This document shows positions 1 through 5,898 of a DNA stretch of 5,898 bases, in pieces; position 1 is the first letter of the stretch, and every line of letters starts with the position of its first letter. Origin of the DNA: Thermoanaerobaculia bacterium (GTDB lineage: Bacteria; Acidobacteriota; Thermoanaerobaculia; Multivoradales; UBA5704); the NCBI GenBank assembly GCA_025937035.1, contig JAICSG010000279.1, forward strand, positions 1 through 5,898. The letters run 5' to 3'. Below the pieces are notes generated by a model. That model was not told the DNA's origin and made no database searches. It saw nothing but the letters and a program-made list of their open reading frames with translations. The position numbers were made by a program, and so were the translations under genes.

Positions 1-445
1 CGTACAGATTTTCCACGTACTCGGCCACCTCGGCCCCGAGGTGGTTGAAGTTGAGATGGGCGTTGCGCGCCTCCAGCGGATCGAAGCTCCAGCGCACCTC
101 CTCGATCCCCAGCGGCAGGAGCAGCTCCCGCTGATAGAGCTTCAGCCGGGTGCCGAGCCCGAGGTCCCGCGCCTGGCGGGCCACCGCCAGCATGTGCGAC
201 CAGTGGAAGGGGCGGTGGCCGTCCCAGCCGGCGAGGCCGTAGACGAAGCCGAGCAGGTCACCCGCCGGCGAGAACGCCCCCGCGGCGATCCCCCCCGCCT
301 TCTGCGTGATCTTGAGGATGCTCAAGGGGACCACGTCCGAAAAGCTCCGCCCCCAGGTGTCCTTCTGGAGCTCGACGCACGCCTGGTAGTCGGCGGTCGA
401 GGAGAAGGAGCGGAAGGTCAGGCCGTCGGGATCGGTGCGCTGCAC
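1..445 (-). CDS. GNAT family N-acetyltransferase (COG3375-like), 3' end outside window
   Basis: Translating the reverse complement gives 148 uninterrupted codons from a GTG at 445-443 to the window edge. The protein looks like the predicted GNAT acetyltransferases of the COG3375 type, which would transfer an acyl group from acyl-CoA to an unknown acceptor in the cytoplasm. Supporting motifs are the N-terminal stretch ACVELQKDTWG (residues 22-32), HWSHMLAV (81-88), an acyl-CoA pyrophosphate loop of the R/Q-x-x-G-x-G form, RDLGLG (93-98), and RWSFDPLEARNAHLNFNHLG (118-137), which is close to the family's hallmark WTFDPLxxxNAxxNxxxLG. The family assignment is recognised from memory, and the substrate cannot be told. 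The GTG start is chosen because no in-frame ATG lies upstream within the 48-bp gap; it has no clear ribosome binding site. The gene is divergent from the AarF/UbiB-like gene. Roughly the last third of the protein is probably missing. Confidence 0.85.
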   Translation of the reverse strand, partial: MQRTDPDGLTFRSFSSTADYQACVELQKDTWGRSFSDVVPLSILKITQKAGGIAAGAFSPAGDLLGFVYGLAGWDGHRPFHWSHMLAVARQARDLGLGTRLKLYQRELLLPLGIEEVRWSFDPLEARNAHLNFNHLGAEVAEYVENLY

Positions 446-455
446 GGCCGGGATC

Positions 456-487
456 TTGTCATAAGGCGAGCGCGCCCGGCATATAGT
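456..487 (+). promoter_or_regulatory. Possible sigma-70-type promoter giving a leaderless mRNA for the AarF/UbiB-like gene
   Basis: TTGTCA at 456-461 resembles a -35 box, and TATAGT at 482-487 fits the TANNNT form of a -10 box. The spacer is 20 bp, which is longer than usual; reading CATATA (480-485) as the -10 gives 18 bp. The ATG at 494 begins seven bases after the TATAGT box, so transcription would start at or next to the start codon. The bases just before the ATG (488-493, CCTCCC) are the reverse of a Shine-Dalgarno sequence and offer no ribosome site. Both facts fit a leaderless transcript. This rests on consensus matching only. Confidence 0.4.
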
Positions 488-493
488 CCTCCC

Positions 494-2209
494 ATGCCCG
501 CGGGGATCGATTTCAGGCGCTATCGCAAGGTGCGCCGTTTCGTCACCCGCACCTTCATCCAGGTCTTCTGGTGGGACGTGATCCTGAACGTCCCGGGTTT
601 GCGGCGGTTCCGGCGGCCTCCCCTCGTGCGCTACCAGGGGATCGCCCGCCGCTACCGCGCCCTGGCGGCCGAGATGGGCGGCGTGCTGATCAAGCTCGGC
701 CAGTTCCTCTCCACCCGGGTGGACATCCTGCCGCCCGAGATCACGGATGAGCTCGCCGGGCTCCAGGACGAGGTGCCACCCGAAACGTTCTCCGACATCG
801 AGCGCCAGATCGCGGAGGATTTCGGGCGCCCGGTCGCCGAGGTCTTCGCCTGGATCGGTCCCGAGCCGGTCGGCGCCGCCTCGCTCGCCCAGGTTCACCC
901 CGCCCGCCTGCCCACGGGCGAGGAGGTGGTGGTGAAGGTGCTGCGGCCGGGGATCGACGTGCTGGTCGAGACCGACCTCGCGGCCGTGCGGCTGGCCGCC
1001 CGGCTACTGCGCTTCTCGAAGACCATCCGGCGGCGGGTCGACCTCGGCCGCCTGGGGGCCGAGATCACCAACACCACGCTGGCCGAGCTCGACCTGATCG
1101 CCGAGGGGCACAACGCCGAGCGCTTTGCGGAAAACTTTGCCAACGACCCCCGAGTCTATCTGCCGAAGGTCTTCTGGGACTGGAGCGCCCGCCGGACGCT
1201 GACCCTGGAGAACGTCGGCTGGATCAAGATCGCCGACTTGGCGGCGCTCGACCGCGCGGGCATCCGCCGCTCCGAGGTCGCCCGCACGCTCTACCGGATC
1301 TACCTGCAACAGATCTTCGAGCACTCCTTCGTGCACGCCGACCCTCATCCGGGCAACCTTTTCGTGCGCCCGTTGCCGGTCGAGGGGGAGGCCCCCCTCC
1401 CGCCCGGCTCTCCGGCGCCGCCGCCCCCGGCAGCCCCGGCGGACATCGAGCGGCCGTTCCAGATCGTCTTCGTGGACTTCGGCATGGTGGCGGTGATCCC
1501 CGAGCGGCTCCAGAGCGCGCTGCGCGAATACGCCATCGCCCTGGGGACCCGCGACGCCGAGCGGATCGTCCGCTCCTACGTCTCGGCCGGGGTGCTGCTG
1601 CCGGGGGCGGACCTGCGCCGCCTGGAGGAGATCCACGAGGAGCTGTTCCAGCGCTTCTGGGGGGTCCGGATCGGCGATCTGCGGGCGACGGCGTTCTCGG
1701 AGGCGGAGTATTTCTTCCGGCAATACCGGGACGTGCTCTACGAGCTCCCCTTCCAGATGCAGGTCGATCTGCTGTTCGCCTCGCGGGCCGTGGGGCTGCT
1801 GGCGGGCTTGTCGACGCAGCTCGATCCGGAGTTCGATCCCTGGGCCGAGACCCTCCCCTTCGCCCAGCGTCTGGCGGCCCAGGAGCTGCGGCGCAACTGG
1901 CGGGAGATCCTGAGCGGAGGGCTGGCGCAGCTCCAGATCCTGCTCGGCCTCCCCCGGCGGGCCGACGCCGTGCTCGCCCGCGCCGAGCGGGGGACCCTCA
2001 CCGTGCAGTCGGCCCTCACGCCCGAGGAGCGCAAGATGATCCGCCGCCTCGAGCGCTCGGTCCACCGGCTCTCCTGGACCATCCTGGCCGCGGGCCTGGT
2101 GATCGCGGGGGTGATGCTCCGCGCCAGCGCCCCCGGCGCGCCATGGGGGTGGTGGCTGATCGCGGCCGGGGCGCTGGCGTTTTTGTGGGGGGCTCTGACG
2201 AAGACTTGA
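494..2209 (+). CDS. AarF/ABC1/UbiB family atypical kinase-like protein, membrane-anchored
   Basis: This 571-residue protein belongs to the ABC1/ADCK/UbiB family: protein-kinase-like ATPases that in characterised members support ubiquinone or other isoprenoid-quinone biosynthesis at the inner membrane. Motifs appear in family order: the KxGQ signature KLGQ (67-70) with FLSTRVDILP after it; the Ala-rich nucleotide loop PVGAASLAQVH (125-135) replacing the kinase G-loop; a VVVKVLRPG lysine strand with K148; ELD (198-200), matching the family ExD motif; catalytic loop HADPHPGNLF (281-290); and the DFG metal site VDFGM (327-331). Two hydrophobic segments near 527-544 and 550-567 look like the C-terminal transmembrane helices usual in UbiB. 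The frame is open back to position 41, but that region is antisense to the acetyltransferase gene, and homology starts just after the ATG at 494, so that start is used. A Pro/Ala-rich insertion (about 297-317) separates the catalytic loop from DFG. The exact quinone role is inferred from the family, so no symbol is assigned. Confidence 0.93.
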   Translation: MPAGIDFRRYRKVRRFVTRTFIQVFWWDVILNVPGLRRFRRPPLVRYQGIARRYRALAAEMGGVLIKLGQFLSTRVDILPPEITDELAGLQDEVPPETFSDIERQIAEDFGRPVAEVFAWIGPEPVGAASLAQVHPARLPTGEEVVVKVLRPGIDVLVETDLAAVRLAARLLRFSKTIRRRVDLGRLGAEITNTTLAELDLIAEGHNAERFAENFANDPRVYLPKVFWDWSARRTLTLENVGWIKIADLAALDRAGIRRSEVARTLYRIYLQQIFEHSFVHADPHPGNLFVRPLPVEGEAPLPPGSPAPPPPAAPADIERPFQIVFVDFGMVAVIPERLQSALREYAIALGTRDAERIVRSYVSAGVLLPGADLRRLEEIHEELFQRFWGVRIGDLRATAFSEAEYFFRQYRDVLYELPFQMQVDLLFASRAVGLLAGLSTQLDPEFDPWAETLPFAQRLAAQELRRNWREILSGGLAQLQILLGLPRRADAVLARAERGTLTVQSALTPEERKMIRRLERSVHRLSWTILAAGLVIAGVMLRASAPGAPWGWWLIAAGALAFLWGALTKT

Positions 2210-2272
2210 GCCCCTGCTTCGGGTATCCTCTCGCCTCCCGTGGCATCCTTCCTGCAAATTTCCCGCGCCCGA

Positions 2273-3004
2273 ATGCCGATCCGACCGCACCTGATCTTCC
2301 TGCTCGCGATCGCCCTTCTCGCCTGCCGCGACAAGGATGGAGCCCGCCCGGCCGCCGCCGGAGCCCCGGCGCCGCCCACCAAGGAAGAACAGGCGGCGAT
2401 CGCGGCGGCTCCCGGAGAGCTGACCTCCACCGGGCAGGTCACCTTCAACGGCGCCAGCTCCTACTTCTGCGTGCCGCACGGCCAGGGGGGCCTGCAGGTC
2501 GACTTCCGCACCGGAAGCCAGGAGATGCCGGCGGTGGCGGTGCGGATCGACGCCTATCACGGGAGCGGCCCCTATCCGGCCCACGTGTTCGTGACCGGCC
2601 GCTCGGTCACCGGCGCCCTGGTGACCTCGACCGGCGAGGCGAGCATGGACGTGAAGCAGCAGGATCCTCCGGCCGCGGCGGGCGCGGCCCAGGCCGTCAG
2701 CGGAACGTTCAAGGGGCGGTACGACGGCGAGGCGGGGGCGGGATCGATCGAGGGCAGGTTCGAGTCTTGCAACTACACGTCGTCCCGGGGAGAGGAAAAA
2801 CAGCCAGCAGGCGCAACAGAGGAGACCCATGAGAGACCATCGGACGCTTCCCGCCTATCAGCACGCCCACGAGCTGGTCACCGCGGTGCACGAGACCGTT
2901 CAGCAGCTACCGGGAGGAGAGGCCGCCGGGCTCGGAGCCCGCATGGAAGCGGCCGCCCACGCCGCCGCCGCGGCCGTGGCCAGGGCGTGCGCGGTGCCGG
3001 GTGA
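2273..3004 (+). CDS. Predicted secreted lipoprotein of unknown function; 3' end doubtful
   Basis: From the ATG at 2273 the protein opens with a lipoprotein signal peptide: Arg4, a hydrophobic core LIFLLAIAL, and the lipobox LLAC with Cys18 as the lipidated residue. A low-complexity Ala/Pro linker follows (about 24-47), then a globular region of about 120 residues with two cysteines (FCVPHG, C66; FESCNYT, C166) that could form a disulfide outside the cytoplasm. I do not recognise the family. A GTG at 2240 in the same frame would add 11 residues; neither start has a good ribosome site, and the ATG gives the more typical short signal peptide. Past about residue 176 the frame becomes Arg-rich and runs 176 bases into the four-helix bundle gene. 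This tail reads like an out-of-frame shadow. A one-base change or slip near the A5 run at 2796-2800 would end the protein at 2832, overlapping the next start as ATGA. The first 170 residues are well supported; the tail is not. Confidence 0.65.
   Translation: MPIRPHLIFLLAIALLACRDKDGARPAAAGAPAPPTKEEQAAIAAAPGELTSTGQVTFNGASSYFCVPHGQGGLQVDFRTGSQEMPAVAVRIDAYHGSGPYPAHVFVTGRSVTGALVTSTGEASMDVKQQDPPAAAGAAQAVSGTFKGRYDGEAGAGSIEGRFESCNYTSSRGEEKQPAGATEETHERPSDASRLSARPRAGHRGARDRSAATGRRGRRARSPHGSGRPRRRRGRGQGVRGAG
2819..2824 (+). promoter_or_regulatory. Ribosome binding site for the four-helix bundle gene
   Basis: GAGGAG lies four bases before the ATG at 2829. It is the clearest Shine-Dalgarno sequence before a supported gene here, and it supports 2829 as the true start even though the upstream lipoprotein frame is still open at that point. 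Confidence 0.6.
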
Positions 3005-3260
3005 GCAGCTCCTGGGGCAGATCGACGAGGCCAGCCGCCGCATCCGCGAGGTCGGCTACTACGTCGACATCGCCCAACGCATGGGCTACCTGCCGCTCGG
3101 CCCGGCGGTCGAGCTCTTGGAACGCCAGACGCTCGCGGGCGTGGAGGTGAGCTCGCTGCTCCAGGAGGATGGCGGCGTGAAGGTCTCCGGGCCGGAGGAA
3201 GGTCCGCTCGACACGCAGGACCTCGCGGCGGCGGTGCTGGCTAGCCTTTCCGCTCGTTGA
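2829..3260 (+). CDS. Four-helix bundle protein (23S rRNA intervening-sequence / S23 family-like)
   Basis: This 143-residue protein fits the small four-helix bundle family named after proteins encoded in 23S rRNA intervening sequences (TIGR02436/PF05635 type). Family members form helical bundles and oligomers; their cellular role is poorly known. The fit is in the helix pattern: LPAYQHAHELVTAVHETVQQLP (8-28, helix 1), an Ala-rich helix 2 (about 31-55), EASRRIREVGYYVDIAQRMGYLP (67-89, helix 3, with the common end-of-helix lgyl motif) and a fourth helix beginning ELLERQ (95-100) that runs to about 112. The family's conserved NIAEG segment at the end of helix 2 is replaced by AVARACA (49-55), so this is a divergent member. 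A tail of about 30 residues follows the bundle. It is a free-standing gene with no rRNA around it. Its start overlaps the preceding lipoprotein frame, and its last 20 bases overlap the small minus-strand ORF. Confidence 0.8.
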   Translation: MRDHRTLPAYQHAHELVTAVHETVQQLPGGEAAGLGARMEAAAHAAAAAVARACAVPGEQLLGQIDEASRRIREVGYYVDIAQRMGYLPLGPAVELLERQTLAGVEVSSLLQEDGGVKVSGPEEGPLDTQDLAAAVLASLSAR

Positions 3261-3453
3261 GCCGCTGGAGCTCCTGGTCGAGGATCTGGTCGACCAGAAG
3301 CTCCATTTCCCGGCGATCCGGCGCCGGGCCGGGCGGCGGCTCCTCCTCGGGGGCTCCGAAGCCTTCCACCGAGTCGAGCCGGTCCAGCATGGCGCTCACG
3401 GGGTCCTCCGGCGGGGGCTCCGGGAGCCTGTCCTCGATCTCGTCGTCTCTCAT
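3241..3453 (-). CDS. Small acidic proline-rich protein of unknown function, downstream of treY
   Basis: This 70-residue ORF starts at the ATG 3453-3451, 13 bases after the treY stop, and probably shares its transcript. I do not recognise a family. By count it has 21 Asp/Glu against 8 Arg/Lys, with two Pro/Glu-rich stretches (PEPPPEDP at 11-18 and APEEEPPPGPAP at 34-45), so the first two thirds are probably disordered. The C-terminal segment from residue 48 (REMELLVDQILDQELQ, 48-63) looks like an amphipathic helix with spaced hydrophobics and could be a binding or dimerisation element. No Shine-Dalgarno site is visible, so translational coupling to treY is possible. The composition differs from the Arg/Ser/Gly-rich shadows on the opposite strand, which is the main reason to call it real. 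Its stop lies inside the end of the convergent four-helix bundle gene. Confidence 0.6.
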   Translation of the reverse strand: MRDDEIEDRLPEPPPEDPVSAMLDRLDSVEGFGAPEEEPPPGPAPDRREMELLVDQILDQELQRLNERKG

Positions 3454-3466
3454 CGCGTGCTGAATT

Positions 3467-5898
3467 CTACGTAGATCTCACCAGCAGCGCCACCGGGAAC
3501 CGCGCCAGCAGCCCGGCCACCGGCCGCGCCGTCCCCGCGATCTCCTCGCCTGTCAGCTCGTCCCGCCAGGCGCCCGGCGGCAGCTCGAGAGTGGTGCCCC
3601 GCCAATCGCCCTGAAGCCGCAGGGGCAGCCGGGGGGCGACCGCGGCCACCGCGCCGCCGCGCCCGCCGCGCAGAAACGCCACCACGTGCTCCGCCTTGGG
3701 GCCGGAGGCCCGGAGCGGCTCGTAGGCGCCGTCCGGACCGAAAGCCTCGGGGAGACGACGGCGGAGCTGGAGCCCCTGGTGGATCAGCCAGAGCTTCGGC
3801 AGCCCGTCGTCCGCGCGGGCGAGGATCTCCTCCGGAGTCATCCCCCGCTTCAAATCGTCCAGCAGACGCCGCCGCAGCTCGTAATCCACGGGGCGCCGGT
3901 TGTCGGGATCGACCAGCGAGAGGTCCCAGATCTCCGACCCTTGATAGAAATCGGGCACGCCGGGTGCGGTGATCTTGATCAGGGTCTGGGCGAGGGAATT
4001 GATCCGCCCCGGCTCGACCAGCGGCGTCACGAAGGCTTCGAGATCGGCCACGAAATCCCGGTCCTCCAGCACGCCCGTGATGAACGATCGCAGGGCCTCC
4101 TCGTACTCGGGATTCTGCCGCGTCCAGGAGGTGTGGACCTTGGCCTCGCGGGTGGCCTTTTCCATGTAGTCCGTCAGGCGCTCGGCCGAGATCGGCCAGG
4201 CACCCACCAGGGTCTGATAGAAAAGATATTCGGCGTTCCTGTCCGGGAAATCCCCCCGCCGATATTTCGCATTTTGATCGATCCAGCGGCGCGCGGCCTT
4301 CCCCCAGTCTTCCGGGATCTCGGAGAGCAGGCTGATCCGCGCCCGCACGTCCTCGCTGCGCTTGGTGTCGTGAGTCGAGGTGGCGAGCAGGGACCGGGGC
4401 CAGAGCCGCTGGGACTCGGCCATCAGACGGTGGAAGGCCTCCACGCAGAGGCCGAAGTCGCCGGGGCTCCCCCCCACCTCGTTGAGCGCGATCAGGCGGT
4501 GGAAGTTGTAGAACGCGGTGTCCTCCACCCCCTTGGCCATCGCCGGCCCCGTGAGCTGCTGGAAGCGCATCACCAGCTCACTCTCCACCTCGCCGCGGAT
4601 CTTCAGCAGCAATAGATCGCGGAAAAAATCGAGCAGATCGGCGGGAAGATCGGAACGCCGGGCCTTGGCCGCCTCGATCGCCTCGTCCACGTAGCGCCGG
4701 TCGAGGTCGGTCACCTCGCCGATCTCCGCCCGCACGTAGGTTCGGTAGACGGGAAAGCCGGCCACCACCTCGCGGATGGCCTGGCGCAGCTCGAAGCGGG
4801 TGTAGTCCCGGTGGCGGCGGTGGCGCTCGCAGACCTGGAGGAACACCTCGGCCAGGCGGTTGACGTCGCTCGCCAGAAGCTCCGAGAGCACGAGCAGCTT
4901 CTTCTCCCGCACCAGCCCGGCCCAATCGGCGCTCTGGCCCGTCAGCTCCGTATAGAGATCCGTCAGCGGCCCCTCCCCTTCTCGATCGATCAGCAGGCCG
5001 CCCACCCGGTTGAGGAATTCGTAGCCGGTGGTCCCCTCGACCGGCCAGGATTCGCGGAGCGGCTCGCCGGGCTCAAGGATCTTCTCGATCACGATCCAGG
5101 CCTTCGGAGCCTCGTCGCGGAGCCGCTCGAAGTACTCCTCCGGATCGCGCAGGCCGTCCGGATGATCGATGCGGACGCCGTCGAGCACCCCCTGGCGCAG
5201 CCAGCGGAGGACCAGGGCGTGGGTGTCCTCGAACACCCGCTCGTCCTCCATCCGCAGGCCGATCAGGGTGTGGACGTCGAAGAAGCGCCGGTAGTCGAGC
5301 TCCTGGCCGGCGGTGCGCCAGAAGGCTACCCGGTAGTTCTGGCGCTGGAGGAGCTCGTCGAGCTTGTCGGGATCGGCGTTGATCCCGGCCACCCCCTCAT
5401 CCAGGGCCTTGGCGACCTCGGGCTTCTCCTCCGCCAGGCGGGCGAGCTGGCCGGCGAGCACCTCCTTGTCGCGGTGCCGGCGGGCGATGCTCTCGCGGTC
5501 GGTGGCGGTGGCGAGGGGGAGCTGGCCGAGCGAATCGGCGATGAAGGCGAGGTCCGGCGAGCCGCACCGCCGGGCCGCCTCGGCGATCAGGGTGTCGAGC
5601 GAGTGGGGCGCCACCGGCATCCGGTGCTCGTGGTAGCGGATCTCGAACCGCCCCCTCCGGCGTACCAGCTCCAGCTCGCCGTTCTCCAGGATCCGGCCGT
5701 AGTGGTCGCCGAGGATGGGGAGGAGCACCGTGTCGCGCAGCCGGGCCTGGGGCGGGTTCCAGTCGACGTCGAAGTAGGCGGCGTAACGGCTGGAGGGGCC
5801 GTTCTCCAGCACGTCCCACCACCAGGTGTTGTCCCGCTCGGTGATCGCCATGTGATTGGGGACGATGTCGAGCACCTGCCCGAGCCCCTTCTTCCCCA
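3467..5898 (-). CDS. treY: Maltooligosyl trehalose synthase (GH13), 5' end outside window
   Basis: TreY (EC 5.4.99.15) converts the reducing-end alpha-1,4 bond of maltodextrins to an alpha,alpha-1,1 bond, giving maltooligosyl trehalose, from which TreZ releases trehalose; both act in the cytoplasm. About 809 residues are visible with no stop up to the window edge. Counting from a GTG codon at 5875, landmarks are VLDIVPNHMA (GH13 region I, 1-10), VRIDHPDG with nucleophile D237, WIVIEKILEPGEPL with acid/base E264, and TSTHDTKRSEDVRARI with D503. The 27-residue D-to-E spacing equals that of the Sulfolobus enzyme. Family-specific blocks are GPAMAKGVEDTAFYNFHRL (443-461) and PGVPDFYQGSEIWDLSLVDP, about 30 residues before PVDYELRRRLL ends. 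The GTG at 5875 is not the start: the frame continues upstream (GKKGLGQ before VLDIVPNH), and roughly 90 N-terminal residues should lie beyond the window. The catalytic set is intact, so the enzyme is probably active. Confidence 0.96.
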   Translation of the reverse strand, partial: GKKGLGQVLDIVPNHMAITERDNTWWWDVLENGPSSRYAAYFDVDWNPPQARLRDTVLLPILGDHYGRILENGELELVRRRGRFEIRYHEHRMPVAPHSLDTLIAEAARRCGSPDLAFIADSLGQLPLATATDRESIARRHRDKEVLAGQLARLAEEKPEVAKALDEGVAGINADPDKLDELLQRQNYRVAFWRTAGQELDYRRFFDVHTLIGLRMEDERVFEDTHALVLRWLRQGVLDGVRIDHPDGLRDPEEYFERLRDEAPKAWIVIEKILEPGEPLRESWPVEGTTGYEFLNRVGGLLIDREGEGPLTDLYTELTGQSADWAGLVREKKLLVLSELLASDVNRLAEVFLQVCERHRRHRDYTRFELRQAIREVVAGFPVYRTYVRAEIGEVTDLDRRYVDEAIEAAKARRSDLPADLLDFFRDLLLLKIRGEVESELVMRFQQLTGPAMAKGVEDTAFYNFHRLIALNEVGGSPGDFGLCVEAFHRLMAESQRLWPRSLLATSTHDTKRSEDVRARISLLSEIPEDWGKAARRWIDQNAKYRRGDFPDRNAEYLFYQTLVGAWPISAERLTDYMEKATREAKVHTSWTRQNPEYEEALRSFITGVLEDRDFVADLEAFVTPLVEPGRINSLAQTLIKITAPGVPDFYQGSEIWDLSLVDPDNRRPVDYELRRRLLDDLKRGMTPEEILARADDGLPKLWLIHQGLQLRRRLPEAFGPDGAYEPLRASGPKAEHVVAFLRGGRGGAVAAVAPRLPLRLQGDWRGTTLELPPGAWRDELTGEEIAGTARPVAGLLARFPVALLVRST

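Noticed and set aside
41..493. Extension of the AarF/UbiB-like frame upstream to position 41
   Set aside because: These bases encode the acetyltransferase on the other strand with clear motifs. The extended peptide resembles no domain, and homology begins at the ATG at 494.
2210..2272. Possible terminator or promoter between the AarF/UbiB-like gene and the lipoprotein
   Set aside because: There is no stable hairpin followed by a T-run. TATCCT at 2224-2229 has no -35 partner at a sensible distance, so the two genes may simply be co-transcribed.
1004..2830. Long open frame on the minus strand (608 codons) opposite the AarF/UbiB-like and lipoprotein genes
   Set aside because: It is rich in Arg, Gly and Pro, has no recognisable motif, and lies antisense to a gene with a complete set of family motifs. 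In high-GC DNA such shadow frames are expected.
2143..2832. Plus-strand 229-codon frame overlapping the end of the AarF/UbiB-like gene and the lipoprotein
   Set aside because: Its composition is Arg/Gly-rich and shadow-like across most of its length. Only its last ten codons may matter, as the ending of a frameshifted lipoprotein.
3274..3297. Direct repeat CTGGTCGA and the perfect 12-bp palindrome CTGGTCGACCAG, considered as an operator
   Set aside because: It lies inside the small ORF and encodes the repeated DQ helix residues (LVDQILDQ). It is far from any promoter-like position, so coding repetition explains it.
3257..3463. Plus-strand 68-codon Ser-rich frame
   Set aside because: It is the complement shadow of the acidic minus-strand ORF; the Ser/Gly repeats arise from Glu/Pro codons on the other strand.
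3686..4615. Plus-strand open frame of 309 codons inside treY
   Set aside because: It is antisense to conserved treY coding sequence, shows no domain, and has the codon-complement composition of a shadow.

Overview
This is a high-GC bacterial window with tightly packed genes and mostly weak or absent Shine-Dalgarno sites. The gene mix is a COG3375-type acetyltransferase, an AarF/ABC1/UbiB kinase-like protein, a free-standing four-helix bundle (23S-IVS-like) protein and a maltooligosyl trehalose synthase. It resembles soil or sediment phyla such as Acidobacteriota, but that placement is a guess from style and gene content. Nothing in the window fixes the taxon.

Layout, left to right. (1) Positions 1-445, minus strand: the 5' part of a GNAT acetyltransferase gene whose 3' end lies outside the window. 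(2) Positions 446-493: a 48-bp divergent promoter region. (3) Positions 494-2209, plus strand: an AarF/ABC1/UbiB family protein with two C-terminal membrane helices and an unusual Pro/Ala-rich insertion next to its DFG motif. (4) Positions 2273-2832 or 2273-3004, plus strand: a small predicted lipoprotein whose reading frame runs 176 bases into the next gene, unless a frame change occurs near an A5 run. (5) Positions 2829-3260, plus strand: a four-helix bundle protein. (6) Positions 3241-3453, minus strand: a 70-residue acidic, proline-rich small protein that overlaps the preceding gene tail to tail by 20 bp. (7) Positions 3467-5898, minus strand: treY, open at its 5' end beyond the window.

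The plus-strand genes (kinase-like protein, lipoprotein, four-helix bundle) could form one transcription unit, but they have no obvious shared function. The minus-strand unit is treY followed after 13 bp by the small acidic ORF. TreY makes the terminal trehalose linkage on maltodextrins and normally works with TreZ, which would be expected upstream of treY, outside this window.

I see no RNA gene, mobile element, CRISPR array or convincing intrinsic terminator. Most of the window is ordinary housekeeping and accessory coding. I did not find an undescribed multi-gene system. The points most worth a second look are the lipoprotein/four-helix frame conflict, the 70-residue ORF behind treY, the linker inserted in the kinase-like domain, and a probable leaderless promoter at the kinase-like gene.
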